In this document: piece by piece, positions 45,580 to 53,580 of the stretch
Numbering within the stretch: position 1 is the first letter of the stretch
Layout of the letters: the number at the start of each line of letters is the position of its first letter
Source: Microbacterium paraoxydans
GTDB lineage: Bacteria; Actinomycetota; Actinomycetes; Actinomycetales; Microbacteriaceae
Length of the DNA stretch: 64,000 nt
Assembly (NCBI RefSeq): GCF_900105335.1
Contig: NZ_LT629770.1
Coordinates: forward strand, 744,001 to 808,000
Direction: 5' to 3'
The notes under the pieces: generated by a model
Database searches by the model: none
Told to the model about the DNA's origin: nothing
What the model saw: the letters and a program-made list of their open reading frames with translations, nothing else
Made by a program: the position numbers and the translations under genes

Positions 45580-46061
45580 CAGGCGTTCGCCGCGCGGTCG
45601 AGCGGGGACGCGAAGAAGTTCAGACGGAACTTGCCGACGCGCAGCTCGGAGCCGTCCGCCAGGGGGCTGCGGTCCACGCGCTCCCCGTTCACATAGGTGC
45701 CGTTGAGGGAGCGCTGGTCGATGATCTCGAACGTCGTCCCGGTCCGGGTGATCTCCGCGTGACGACGGGACACCGTGACGTCATCGAAGAAGATGTCGGC
45801 CTCCGGGTGGCGGCCGACGGTGGTCACGTCGGTGTCGAGGAGATACCGCGCACCGGCGAGCGCTCCGGAACGGACGAGCAGCAGAGCCGAGCCCGAGGGC
45901 AGCGCCGCGATGGCCGACTGCTCGACATCGGTCAACTCCACGCCGAACGGGACGAACGACAGATCGGAATCGTGTCCGAACGTCTGCGTCACATCGTGTC
46001 TCGGCTCGCCGGAGCGATGGATGGCGGCTTCACCGGCCGGTCGGCTGTCGCTGTCTGTCAC
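45579..46061 (-). CDS. garA: FHA domain protein GarA/OdhI
   Basis: A 160-aa regulator of the TCA cycle and glutamate metabolism. Kinases phosphorylate its N-terminal tail, which then binds its own FHA domain and releases 2-oxoglutarate dehydrogenase and glutamate dehydrogenase. The tail has VTQTF (Thr25, Thr27), which corresponds to the target threonine pair. The FHA core is GARYLLDTDVTTVGRHPEADI, then DDVTVSRRHAEI and SLNGTYVNGERV. GTG 46061 has GGAGG; the longer open frame includes extra residues that do not fit the family. The PASTA kinase at 31663-33618 is a plausible partner. Confidence 0.93.
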   Translation of the reverse strand: MTDSDSRPAGEAAIHRSGEPRHDVTQTFGHDSDLSFVPFGVELTDVEQSAIAALPSGSALLLVRSGALAGARYLLDTDVTTVGRHPEADIFFDDVTVSRRHAEITRTGTTFEIIDQRSLNGTYVNGERVDRSPLADGSELRVGKFRLNFFASPLDRAANA

Positions 46062-46149
46062 TGTGCCCTCCTGGCTGTCCAGACTATCCGATCCAGAGGG
46101 GTGCGCGGGAGGCCGCTTTCGCACTCAGCGGTCCCATACCGGGGATTCA

Positions 46150-46155
46150 TAGGCT
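46150..46155 (+). promoter_or_regulatory. -10 box TAGGCT of copC (leaderless pattern)
   Basis: TAGGCT ends 6 nt before GTG 46162, with no ribosome site. Confidence 0.55.
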
Positions 46156-46161
46156 GGACTC

Positions 46162-46815
46162 GTGAAGACCACAGCTCTGCGCCGCCCGGCGGCCCCGATC
46201 GCCCTCGCGGCCACCCTCCTCGCCGCGTTCCTCGTCCTCCTCTCCCCGCTGTCGGCTTCGGCCCACGACGCCCTCGTGTCGTCGTCGCCCGCGGCGGACA
46301 GCAGCGTGGAGACGCTGCCCGCGGAGCTGACCCTCACCTTCAGCGCCAAGCTCATCGACGGCGAAGGAGCGACGGAGCTCACCGTCACCGATCCGGCCGG
46401 CGAATCCGTGATCGACGGCGCCCCGACGGTCGACGGGGCGATCGTGACCCAGCCCCTGACCGGCTCGGGGCCCGCCGGCGAGTATCGCGTCGTCTGGAAG
46501 GTCGTCTCGAGCGACGGCCACCCCACGTCCGGCGAGTTCTCCTTCACCGTCACCGTCGGTGACGAGGGTGCCGCGACGGGCGAGCCCACCACCGCTCCCC
46601 CGACCGCGGCGCCGACGACGGAGCAGACCACCACGCCCGAGACGACCGCGACGACGGCACCGGACGCGGGAGACGACGCCGGAGCCGCTTCGACATGGAT
46701 CTGGGTCCTGGTGATCCTCGGCGTGCTCGCCGCGCTGAGTGTGGTCGTCTGGCTCATCGTGCGCCGTCCTCGGGGACCGGCTCCCACCGATTCCGACGCC
46801 CCCTCGGAGCGATAG
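46162..46815 (+). CDS. CopC domain copper-binding protein, membrane-anchored
   Basis: A 217-aa exported protein. A signal peptide with basic start (MKTTALRRPA) ends at SASA-H35, so the mature protein begins with His, the classic first Cu(II) ligand of CopC. DSSVETLPAELTLTFSAKL and YRVVWKVVSSDGHPTSGEFSFTV (second His) define the CopC beta-barrel. A Thr/Pro/Ala linker leads to one C-terminal membrane helix (about 178-200) and a basic tail. No CopD or YcnI gene is adjacent. Its stop codon lies within the -10 box of lpdA. Confidence 0.92.
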   Translation: MKTTALRRPAAPIALAATLLAAFLVLLSPLSASAHDALVSSSPAADSSVETLPAELTLTFSAKLIDGEGATELTVTDPAGESVIDGAPTVDGAIVTQPLTGSGPAGEYRVVWKVVSSDGHPTSGEFSFTVTVGDEGAATGEPTTAPPTAAPTTEQTTTPETTATTAPDAGDDAGAASTWIWVLVILGVLAALSVVVWLIVRRPRGPAPTDSDAPSER

Positions 46816-46818
46816 GCT
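46813..46818 (+). promoter_or_regulatory. -10 box TAGGCT of lpdA, overlapping the copC stop codon
   Basis: TAGGCT ends 6 nt before ATG 46825. Its first three bases are the TAG stop of copC. Confidence 0.55.
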
Positions 46819-46824
46819 TAAGGC

Positions 46825-48222
<1,398 letters not shown>

Positions 48223-48236
48223 TCCGACGCCTCGAC

Positions 48237-48271
48237 GAAGGCCCGGTCCGCGCAACGCGGACCGGGCCTTC
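48237..48271. terminator. Strong hairpin between lpdA and the FAD monooxygenase
   Basis: Perfect 16-bp arms (48237-48252 and 48256-48271) close a 3-nt loop between two convergent genes. Confidence 0.8.
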
Positions 48272-48276
48272 TCGCG

Positions 48277-49398
48277 TCACAGGCCGCGCATCGTGATGAG
48301 GCCGGTCGTCCACCCGCGCAGTGCTGAGGAGCCGAGCACGCCGACCAGCCCCTCCCGGACGACGACGACCGGCGCGATAGCCGGAGCCCCCATCGCCATG
48401 AAGAACGCGGAACGACGATGCGCCTTCCGCGTGGTCCGCCATACCTCCCGGGCGAAGCCGTCCAGGACGGGGACGGCGCCCCGGTCGGTCCGGCGCAACG
48501 CGTCCCGCAGCCGGAGCGCATCCGCCCAGCCCAGGTTCATGCCCTGACCGCCGATCGGGCTCACCTCGTGCGCGGCGTCCCCGAGCAGGACGATCCGTCC
48601 GCGATGCAGCCGCCGCGCGGCGTGCTGGGCCGCGCGGAACGACGACACGGGCGCGGCGGGGTCCACGTCGAGAGCGTGCCCCGTCCGCTGCTCGACGAGG
48701 CCTGCCAGCTCAGCAGCCGATGCCACCGTCCTGCCACGGTCTTCGCGCACCACCCAGCGGTGCCGCCCGCCCGGCAAGGGGAAGGACTCGACGAGGCCGT
48801 CCGGCTCGAAGTACAGCACGGCGCGATCGTCGGCCTGCGGGGCATCGACGTCGAGCATCGCGTAGTCCGCGCTCCCCGACCGCGGGTCCCAGCCGGCACC
48901 GAACGCCGTCCGGAAAGGACTCCGCACGCCGTCGGCGACGATCACGATCGACGCCGTCTCTTGGCGGCACCCGTGCTCGTCGTCGATCCCGGCCCGCACG
49001 AAAGGCCCCTCGTCACGGAGAGACCTGACGGTGCGACCGGACTGCAGCGCATCCGGTTGCAGCGCCCGGAGGCGGCCTCGCAGCAGTTCCTCGGTGCGCG
49101 GCTGCGCGAGCGTGAGGATCGGACGTTCGGACGGGAAGGTCAGGGCGGCGAGCCGCCGCCCGCGACTGCGGACCTCACCGCCGAACAGCCGGAGCGCCTC
49201 GGAGCGCACCTCGGTGCCCACCCCGGCGGCATCGAGGGCATCGAGCCCCGGACGGTGGATCCCGATCGCGCGCGTCTGCGTACCCTGGTCCGTGCGACGC
49301 TCGTACACCCGCACCCGGCGGCCGTCCTGCGCCACGAGGCAGGCGAGGAGCAGCCCGACCGGACCGCCCCCGACCACGAGGACGTCATGGTCGACCAT
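48277..49398 (-). CDS. FAD-dependent monooxygenase of a type III PKS operon
   Basis: A 373-aa aromatic-hydroxylase-type flavoprotein. GGGPVGLLLACLVAQDGRRVRVYERR is the FAD-binding fold, the second FAD motif is RIVLLGDAAHEVSPIGGQGMNLGWADA, and VIVADGVRSPFRTAFG is the DG motif typical of class A hydroxylases. It overlaps the methyltransferase gene by 14 bp, so it ends the operon T3PKS-methyltransferase-monooxygenase. A role hydroxylating a resorcinol or pyrone product is inferred by analogy with the Streptomyces srs operon, where SrsC does this. Confidence 0.88.
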   Translation of the reverse strand: MVDHDVLVVGGGPVGLLLACLVAQDGRRVRVYERRTDQGTQTRAIGIHRPGLDALDAAGVGTEVRSEALRLFGGEVRSRGRRLAALTFPSERPILTLAQPRTEELLRGRLRALQPDALQSGRTVRSLRDEGPFVRAGIDDEHGCRQETASIVIVADGVRSPFRTAFGAGWDPRSGSADYAMLDVDAPQADDRAVLYFEPDGLVESFPLPGGRHRWVVREDRGRTVASAAELAGLVEQRTGHALDVDPAAPVSSFRAAQHAARRLHRGRIVLLGDAAHEVSPIGGQGMNLGWADALRLRDALRRTDRGAVPVLDGFAREVWRTTRKAHRRSAFFMAMGAPAIAPVVVVREGLVGVLGSSALRGWTTGLITMRGL

Positions 49399-50110
49399 CT
49401 GCGCCCTCCCAGCGCAGCTCGAGTCGTGCGGGCAGGTGCGACCGCACCTCCCAGTCCGACGGGGCGACGGCCGCGAGTTCCTGGGGAGTGTACGAGCGGC
49501 GGATGCTCAGGAGACCGTCGACCCGGATGAAGGACCCGGCGAGGAGGTTCCGCGCGAACGGCCAGGTCCCGGCCGCGAACGCCCCATACGCCAGACGGCT
49601 GCGGGCGATGTCGTGGTGGGAGACGAGTCCGCGGTCGCCCACCAGCGCACGCGAGTCGGCGAGCACCGCGTGCAACGCTGCGGCGTCGAGGTGATGGAGG
49701 ACGTGGTTGGAGAGGACGATGTCATAGGTCTCGCCCGCCGCCACGAGGTCGCTGGAGAATGCGTGACGATAGCGGATCCCCGCACCGTCGTCGTGTGCCG
49801 AGGCCCAGCGGATCGCGCGCTCGTCGGCGTCCAGAGCAGTGATGTCGGCCCGGAGGCCATCGCGTCGCAGTCTCCGGACGAGGTCGCGACACAGGTCTCC
49901 CCCGCCGGCGCCGATGTCGAGGATGCGCAGCGGACGCCCTGCCGCCGCCCGGGGGCGGATGTCGCGTCGATACAGCCGCCCGGGGCGTGAGACGACCGCG
50001 TTGACGGCGCTGAAGCGCCGGTACGTGCGGCCGAGCGCCTCCTCGTCCGCGTCGGGGTCGTCCATGAGCTCGACGAGGTCGGCGGCGCGCGCCGACAGAT
50101 CCACGCTCAC
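49385..50110 (-). CDS. Class I SAM-dependent methyltransferase of the type III PKS operon
   Basis: A 241-aa soluble methyltransferase with the SAM motif ILDIGAGGGDLCRDLV, the acidic strand-2 end ITALDADERAI, and SNHVLHHLDAAALHAVLADS. The second half (GLVSHHDIARSRLAYGAFAAG) is typical of the small-molecule class that sits beside type III PKS genes. GTG 50110 overlaps the PKS stop (GTGA). It is unlike SrsB, the integral-membrane methyltransferase of the Streptomyces pathway, so if the chemistry is alike the enzyme has been replaced. Confidence 0.87.
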   Translation of the reverse strand: MSVDLSARAADLVELMDDPDADEEALGRTYRRFSAVNAVVSRPGRLYRRDIRPRAAAGRPLRILDIGAGGGDLCRDLVRRLRRDGLRADITALDADERAIRWASAHDDGAGIRYRHAFSSDLVAAGETYDIVLSNHVLHHLDAAALHAVLADSRALVGDRGLVSHHDIARSRLAYGAFAAGTWPFARNLLAGSFIRVDGLLSIRRSYTPQELAAVAPSDWEVRSHLPARLELRWEGADGRP

Positions 50111-51264
50111 GGTGCGGGAGCGACGACTGTCAGCAGCGCGCTCTCGGCGGTGAGGCCAGGTCCGAAGGCCATCGCCGCCACGCGGTCGCCGGCCTCCGCG
50201 CCCTCCTGTTCGAGGATGCGCTTCAGCACGAACAGCACGGTCGCGCTCGACATGTTCCCGAACTCGCGGAGCGTCTCGCGCGCGGGTCGCAGCTGCCCGT
50301 CGCTCAGGGCCATCCGCTCCTGCACGCGGTCGAGGATGCTCCGCCCTCCCGGGTGGATCGCCCAGTGGCGCACCCGGTCGCCCACCCGCCCGGCGGCGAA
50401 GGCCTCCGCCAGCCCCTCCTCCCGCCCGTAGAGCGGCGCCAGTGCCCCGATGATCGACTCGCCGATGATCTGCGGGACGGCGGTCGACAGGATCATCTCG
50501 AAACCGGAGTCGCCGATCGTCCAGGCCATGTCGTCGACACCCTCCGGCACGATCGCGGTGTGGAAGCCGTCGAGCCGGAGCGCGGGGACGGCCGTGGGCA
50601 GGTCCCGTGCCGTCACGATCCCTGCGGCAGCCCCGTCGGCGAACAGGGAGGAGGCCACGATGGTGTCCGGATCCTCGGAGGAGCGCAGGTGCAGCGTGCA
50701 CAGTTCGACACTGACGACGAGGACGACCGCGTTCTCATCGGCCGCGCAGAACTGTGCGGCCGCGCGGAGAGCCGGCATCGAGGCGTAGCAGCCCATGAAG
50801 CCCAGGTGGTACCGCTGGACGGCGTCGGACAGGCCGAGCCCGCGCACGATCTCGTATTCGGGTCCCGGGGCGTGGAAGCCCGTACAGGAGACCGTGATGA
50901 CGTGCGTCACGTCCGCCGGGTCCAGGTCGGGGTCCGCCTCGAGGGCGCGGCGCGCTGCCTCGACGAAGAGACGGGACGCCTCGCGCGTGTAGACGTCATT
51001 GCGCGCCTTCGTGCCCGGCGCCAACAGCCGTCCCGAGCCGCGGTCATAGAACAGCGGCTCGTCCGGGGCGGCGTCTTCGGCCAGCTCCGCGATCACGGTG
51101 TGCCGTGTGTCGATGCCGGAGACGTTGAACGACGTCGCCACGATGCGCTGCGCCAGCCGTCCCAGCCCGGGCTGCGCGGCGAAGACGTCGCGCACCTGCT
51201 CCTGCACGAGGACGGTCTCGGGGACGATCGTCTGCAGCGATCGGAGCACGGGCGGTCGACTCAT
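50107..51264 (-). CDS. Type III polyketide synthase
   Basis: A 385-aa chalcone/stilbene-synthase-like enzyme that condenses malonyl-CoA onto a starter. The catalytic triad is Cys127 (VSCTGFHAPG), His304 (WAIHPGG) and Asn337 (GNMSSATVLFVLK). LGFMGCYASMPALRAA fits the bacterial group that includes alkylresorcinol and alkylpyrone synthases. Starter and ring type are not readable. ATG 51264 heads the operon. Upstream, TTGAGT lies 6 nt before it, a poor fit to the leaderless -10 pattern. Confidence 0.93.
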   Translation of the reverse strand: MSRPPVLRSLQTIVPETVLVQEQVRDVFAAQPGLGRLAQRIVATSFNVSGIDTRHTVIAELAEDAAPDEPLFYDRGSGRLLAPGTKARNDVYTREASRLFVEAARRALEADPDLDPADVTHVITVSCTGFHAPGPEYEIVRGLGLSDAVQRYHLGFMGCYASMPALRAAAQFCAADENAVVLVVSVELCTLHLRSSEDPDTIVASSLFADGAAAGIVTARDLPTAVPALRLDGFHTAIVPEGVDDMAWTIGDSGFEMILSTAVPQIIGESIIGALAPLYGREEGLAEAFAAGRVGDRVRHWAIHPGGRSILDRVQERMALSDGQLRPARETLREFGNMSSATVLFVLKRILEQEGAEAGDRVAAMAFGPGLTAESALLTVVAPAP

Positions 51265-51326
51265 GTGGTCACTCAACCACCCCGCGACCGCACGCGGAAA
51301 GGGGTTGCATCCGAGGAGTCGGCGGC

Positions 51327-51938
51327 CTAGAAGCCGAGAGCCCGGGCGAGCTTCGAATCGGAGCCGGCCTCGCGACCGCCCGCCGCCCGCACGGCGCGCT
51401 CGATCGCCGCGAAGAACGCCGCGCGACCGGCGTCGTCGGACGGAGCCGCCGGTCCGAGTTCGACCTCCCATTCCCGCCACGCCCGACGTGTTCCGCCGCG
51501 CAGATCGGTCGCGCGCACACGGTCGTCGACGAACTCCGCCACGACGCCGTCCGGTCCGGTGAGGAGGTAGGCCGTCCGGTCGTTCTCGATGCGTGCGAGC
51601 GGCTCCAGCGGCGCGGTCGTCCAGGCGGCGATCGCTGCGCGCACCGCCGTCGGCACCTCCTCGCCACCGAGGGGCCAGCCCTGTTCGACCCGGCCGTCGC
51701 CCTGCCGCGGGCCCTTGATGTGCCAGCCCTCGTCCGGTCCGCCGGAGCGACGGCGCACCGCGACGCCGGCACGGGCCAGCGTTCCATCCGCGGTGTCCAG
51801 ATAGCGGGCGTCGAGAGCGCGGTGCTCACCGGGCGAGACCGCATCGACTCCGGGGATCGCCGTCCAGTCGGGCAGGGGCGTCCCCTCGTCGACGTCGTAC
51901 TTGCGCTCGACCTCGACGGTGCGAGAGGGCTCAGTCAT
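51327..51938 (-). CDS. CYTH domain protein
   Basis: A 203-aa protein of the CYTH superfamily (adenylate cyclase CyaB/thiamine triphosphatase fold). The signature ExExK is VEVERKYDV (Glu9, Glu11, Lys13). Further charged strands line the tunnel: ALDARYLDT, AVRRRSGGPDEGWHIKGPR and AEFVDDRVRA. The usual function is hydrolysis of inorganic or organic triphosphates, possibly tripolyphosphate. There is no CHAD domain. ATG 51938 overlaps the stop of the upstream 71-aa gene by 8 bp. Confidence 0.92.
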   Translation of the reverse strand: MTEPSRTVEVERKYDVDEGTPLPDWTAIPGVDAVSPGEHRALDARYLDTADGTLARAGVAVRRRSGGPDEGWHIKGPRQGDGRVEQGWPLGGEEVPTAVRAAIAAWTTAPLEPLARIENDRTAYLLTGPDGVVAEFVDDRVRATDLRGGTRRAWREWEVELGPAAPSDDAGRAAFFAAIERAVRAAGGREAGSDSKLARALGF

Positions 51939-52146
51939 CCTCGAGCGTGAGGTCCTCGAGGGCTTCCTCGAACCAGTAGTCGATCTCGGTGGGGCCGTCG
52001 CCCTCGCCCGTGTTCTGCGGCTCGCCGCGGCGGTTGTAGACCACCTGCGTCTCGCTGTAGGGGACGATCAGCTTGTCGTCCGCGTCGTCGTCGAGGGGGA
52101 TGATCTGCCCGTCCAGCGGGCCGCCGTGAAGTCGTGCGAGTGCCAT
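51931..52146 (-). CDS. Small acidic protein, function unknown
   Basis: A 71-aa protein: MALARLHGGPLDGQIIPLDD with Asp-rich middle, then LIVPYSETQVVYNRR and an acidic tail with DYWFEEALEDL. The HGGPLDGQ start recurs in short actinobacterial and phage proteins of unknown function. It is coupled to the CYTH gene by an 8-bp overlap and starts at ATG 52146. No transmembrane segment or signal peptide is visible. Confidence 0.7.
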   Translation of the reverse strand: MALARLHGGPLDGQIIPLDDDADDKLIVPYSETQVVYNRRGEPQNTGEGDGPTEIDYWFEEALEDLTLEDD

Positions 52147-52193
52147 GTGCCCAGGGTAGCGCCGCCCTCCCTCATTCGGGGCGACCCGCCCGG

Positions 52194-52664
52194 TCAGCCG
52201 CCGAGGACGCCGAGGACCGCCCCCGCGATCATCCACGGGCCGAAGGCGATGCGGGTCCTCCGATCGGCCCGTCCCGCGGCGAGGAGCACGAGCGCGTAGA
52301 CGGCTCCGAGCGCGAAGGCGGACGAGGCGCCGAGGAGGAACGCGCCCCAGCCGTGCCAGGCGAGGACGAGTCCGATCACGAGGGCGAGCTTCACATCGCC
52401 TCCGCCCATGCCCGCCCGGCTGAGCAGCCTCAGGGCCGCATAGAAGCCGCCGAGCACGAGGGCCCCGAGCAGGCCCCGCCCCAGCGCGGCCGTGTCGGCG
52501 GTGGCGACGGCGTCGGCGGCCGCCGCCAGGAGCAGCAGGAACAGGGTCGGCAGCACGATGCGGTTCGGGAGCCGGTGCGTGCGCGCATCGATCACAGCCA
52601 GCAGGATGCCGACCGCGAGGAGGCCGCCGTGCACGAGACCGACGAGGGCGAGACGGATGTCCAT
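52194..52664 (-). CDS. Prepilin peptidase (A24 family, short form)
   Basis: A 156-aa membrane aspartyl peptidase with about five helices. The two catalytic aspartates are Asp26 (IDARTHRLPN) and Asp90 (GMGGGDVKLAL, the GxGD motif). The N-methyltransferase zinc domain of longer PilD proteins is absent, as in TadV-type enzymes. No pilin or secretion ATPase gene is in the window, so its substrates are elsewhere, probably a Tad/Flp or competence-type pilus. TAACCT lies 6 nt before the ATG. Confidence 0.9.
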   Translation of the reverse strand: MDIRLALVGLVHGGLLAVGILLAVIDARTHRLPNRIVLPTLFLLLLAAAADAVATADTAALGRGLLGALVLGGFYAALRLLSRAGMGGGDVKLALVIGLVLAWHGWGAFLLGASSAFALGAVYALVLLAAGRADRRTRIAFGPWMIAGAVLGVLGG

Positions 52665-52670
52665 CCCGGC

Positions 52671-52676
52671 AGGTTA
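52671..52676 (-). promoter_or_regulatory. -10 box TAACCT of the prepilin peptidase gene (leaderless pattern)
   Basis: TAACCT on the minus strand ends 6 nt before ATG 52664. Confidence 0.45.
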
Positions 52677-52768
52677 GGGAGATCCGGGAGGGCGCGGAGA
52701 GCCTTGTGGACAACCCGCCAGGCGATGTCGGATGTACGAACTAGCGTCAGTCGTGTCACTTGCTTTAT

Positions 52769-52784
52769 TCGTACATATCTTCGA
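52769..52784 (+). promoter_or_regulatory. LexA (SOS) box upstream of imuA
   Basis: TCGTACATATCTTCGA matches the actinobacterial LexA palindrome TCGAAC-N4-GTTCGA with one change in each half. It lies 10 bp upstream of ATG 52795, in the local AT-rich promoter region of the mutasome operon. Confidence 0.7.
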
Positions 52785-52794
52785 GGATGGACAT

Positions 52795-53580
52795 ATGGGG
52801 ATCGGGCTCGATGCGATGACCGCGCTCTCTCCGACCAGCGACACCCGCGCCGGAGAGGTCCTGCGGCTGCGCCGCGAGATCAGCCGGATGCAGCGACGGC
52901 GCAGCGAGCACACGCTCCTCCCCCTCGATCCCGCCTTCGCCGCACTGCTGCCGGAGGAGGGGCTGCAGACGGGCACCTCGTACACCGTCTCCCCCTCGCC
53001 CGCCCTCGTGCTCGCGCTGCTCAGCGCCTCCTCCGACCGCGGGCACTGGTGCGCGGTGATCGGCATGCCCACCCTGGGGGTCGAAGCCGCTGCCGCCTAC
53101 GGCATCGACCTGAGCCGACTGATCCTCGTCCCCGACCCGGGGGACCGCTGGCTCGCCGTCGCATCCGCGCTGGCCGAGGTGGTGCCCCTGATCGTCGTGC
53201 AGCCCACGACGAGGGCACGGGACGCCGATGTGTCCCGACTCAGCGCCCGTCTGCGCGACCGCGGGTCCACGCTGCTCGTGGCGGAGGAACCGGGCGCGGG
53301 GCGCTGGGCGCAGAGCGAGGGGACCATCCGGCTGCACGACCCGGACTGGCATGGGCTCGGCGAGGGGTGGGGGCTGCTCTCGGACTGCACGGTGACGGTC
53401 ACGGCGCGGACCAGGCACAGCCCTCGCGCCTCGAGCGTGCGTGTCCGACTGCCCGGCGGGCACGGAGCCGTGGAGACCGTGGTCGCAGAGCTGACCGCCC
53501 TGCCGCCGCTCGCTCCCTCTGCGACGGACGGCGCTGAGGCCGGGTCATCCGACCTCCTCTTCTGGGCGGAGGCGGGATGA
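52795..53580 (+). CDS. imuA: ImuA-like mutasome protein
   Basis: A 261-aa protein in the first position of an imuA-imuB-dnaE2 operon. It has the RecA-like layout of actinobacterial ImuA homologues: a helical N-terminus (EVLRLRREISRMQRRR), a DPAFAALLPEEGLQTGTSYTV segment, a strand-rich core WCAVIGMPTLGVEAAAAYG and LILVPDPGDRW, and later LLVAEEPGAGRW. No intact Walker A is present, so it is not an active recombinase. ATG 52795 has GAGG upstream and lies just after the LexA box; earlier in-frame starts lie within or before the operator. Its stop overlaps imuB (ATGA). Confidence 0.82.
   Translation: MGIGLDAMTALSPTSDTRAGEVLRLRREISRMQRRRSEHTLLPLDPAFAALLPEEGLQTGTSYTVSPSPALVLALLSASSDRGHWCAVIGMPTLGVEAAAAYGIDLSRLILVPDPGDRWLAVASALAEVVPLIVVQPTTRARDADVSRLSARLRDRGSTLLVAEEPGAGRWAQSEGTIRLHDPDWHGLGEGWGLLSDCTVTVTARTRHSPRASSVRVRLPGGHGAVETVVAELTALPPLAPSATDGAEAGSSDLLFWAEAG

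Noticed and set aside
52732..52794. Extended imuA start at ATG 52732
   Set aside because: It would place codons over the LexA box and has no ribosome site.
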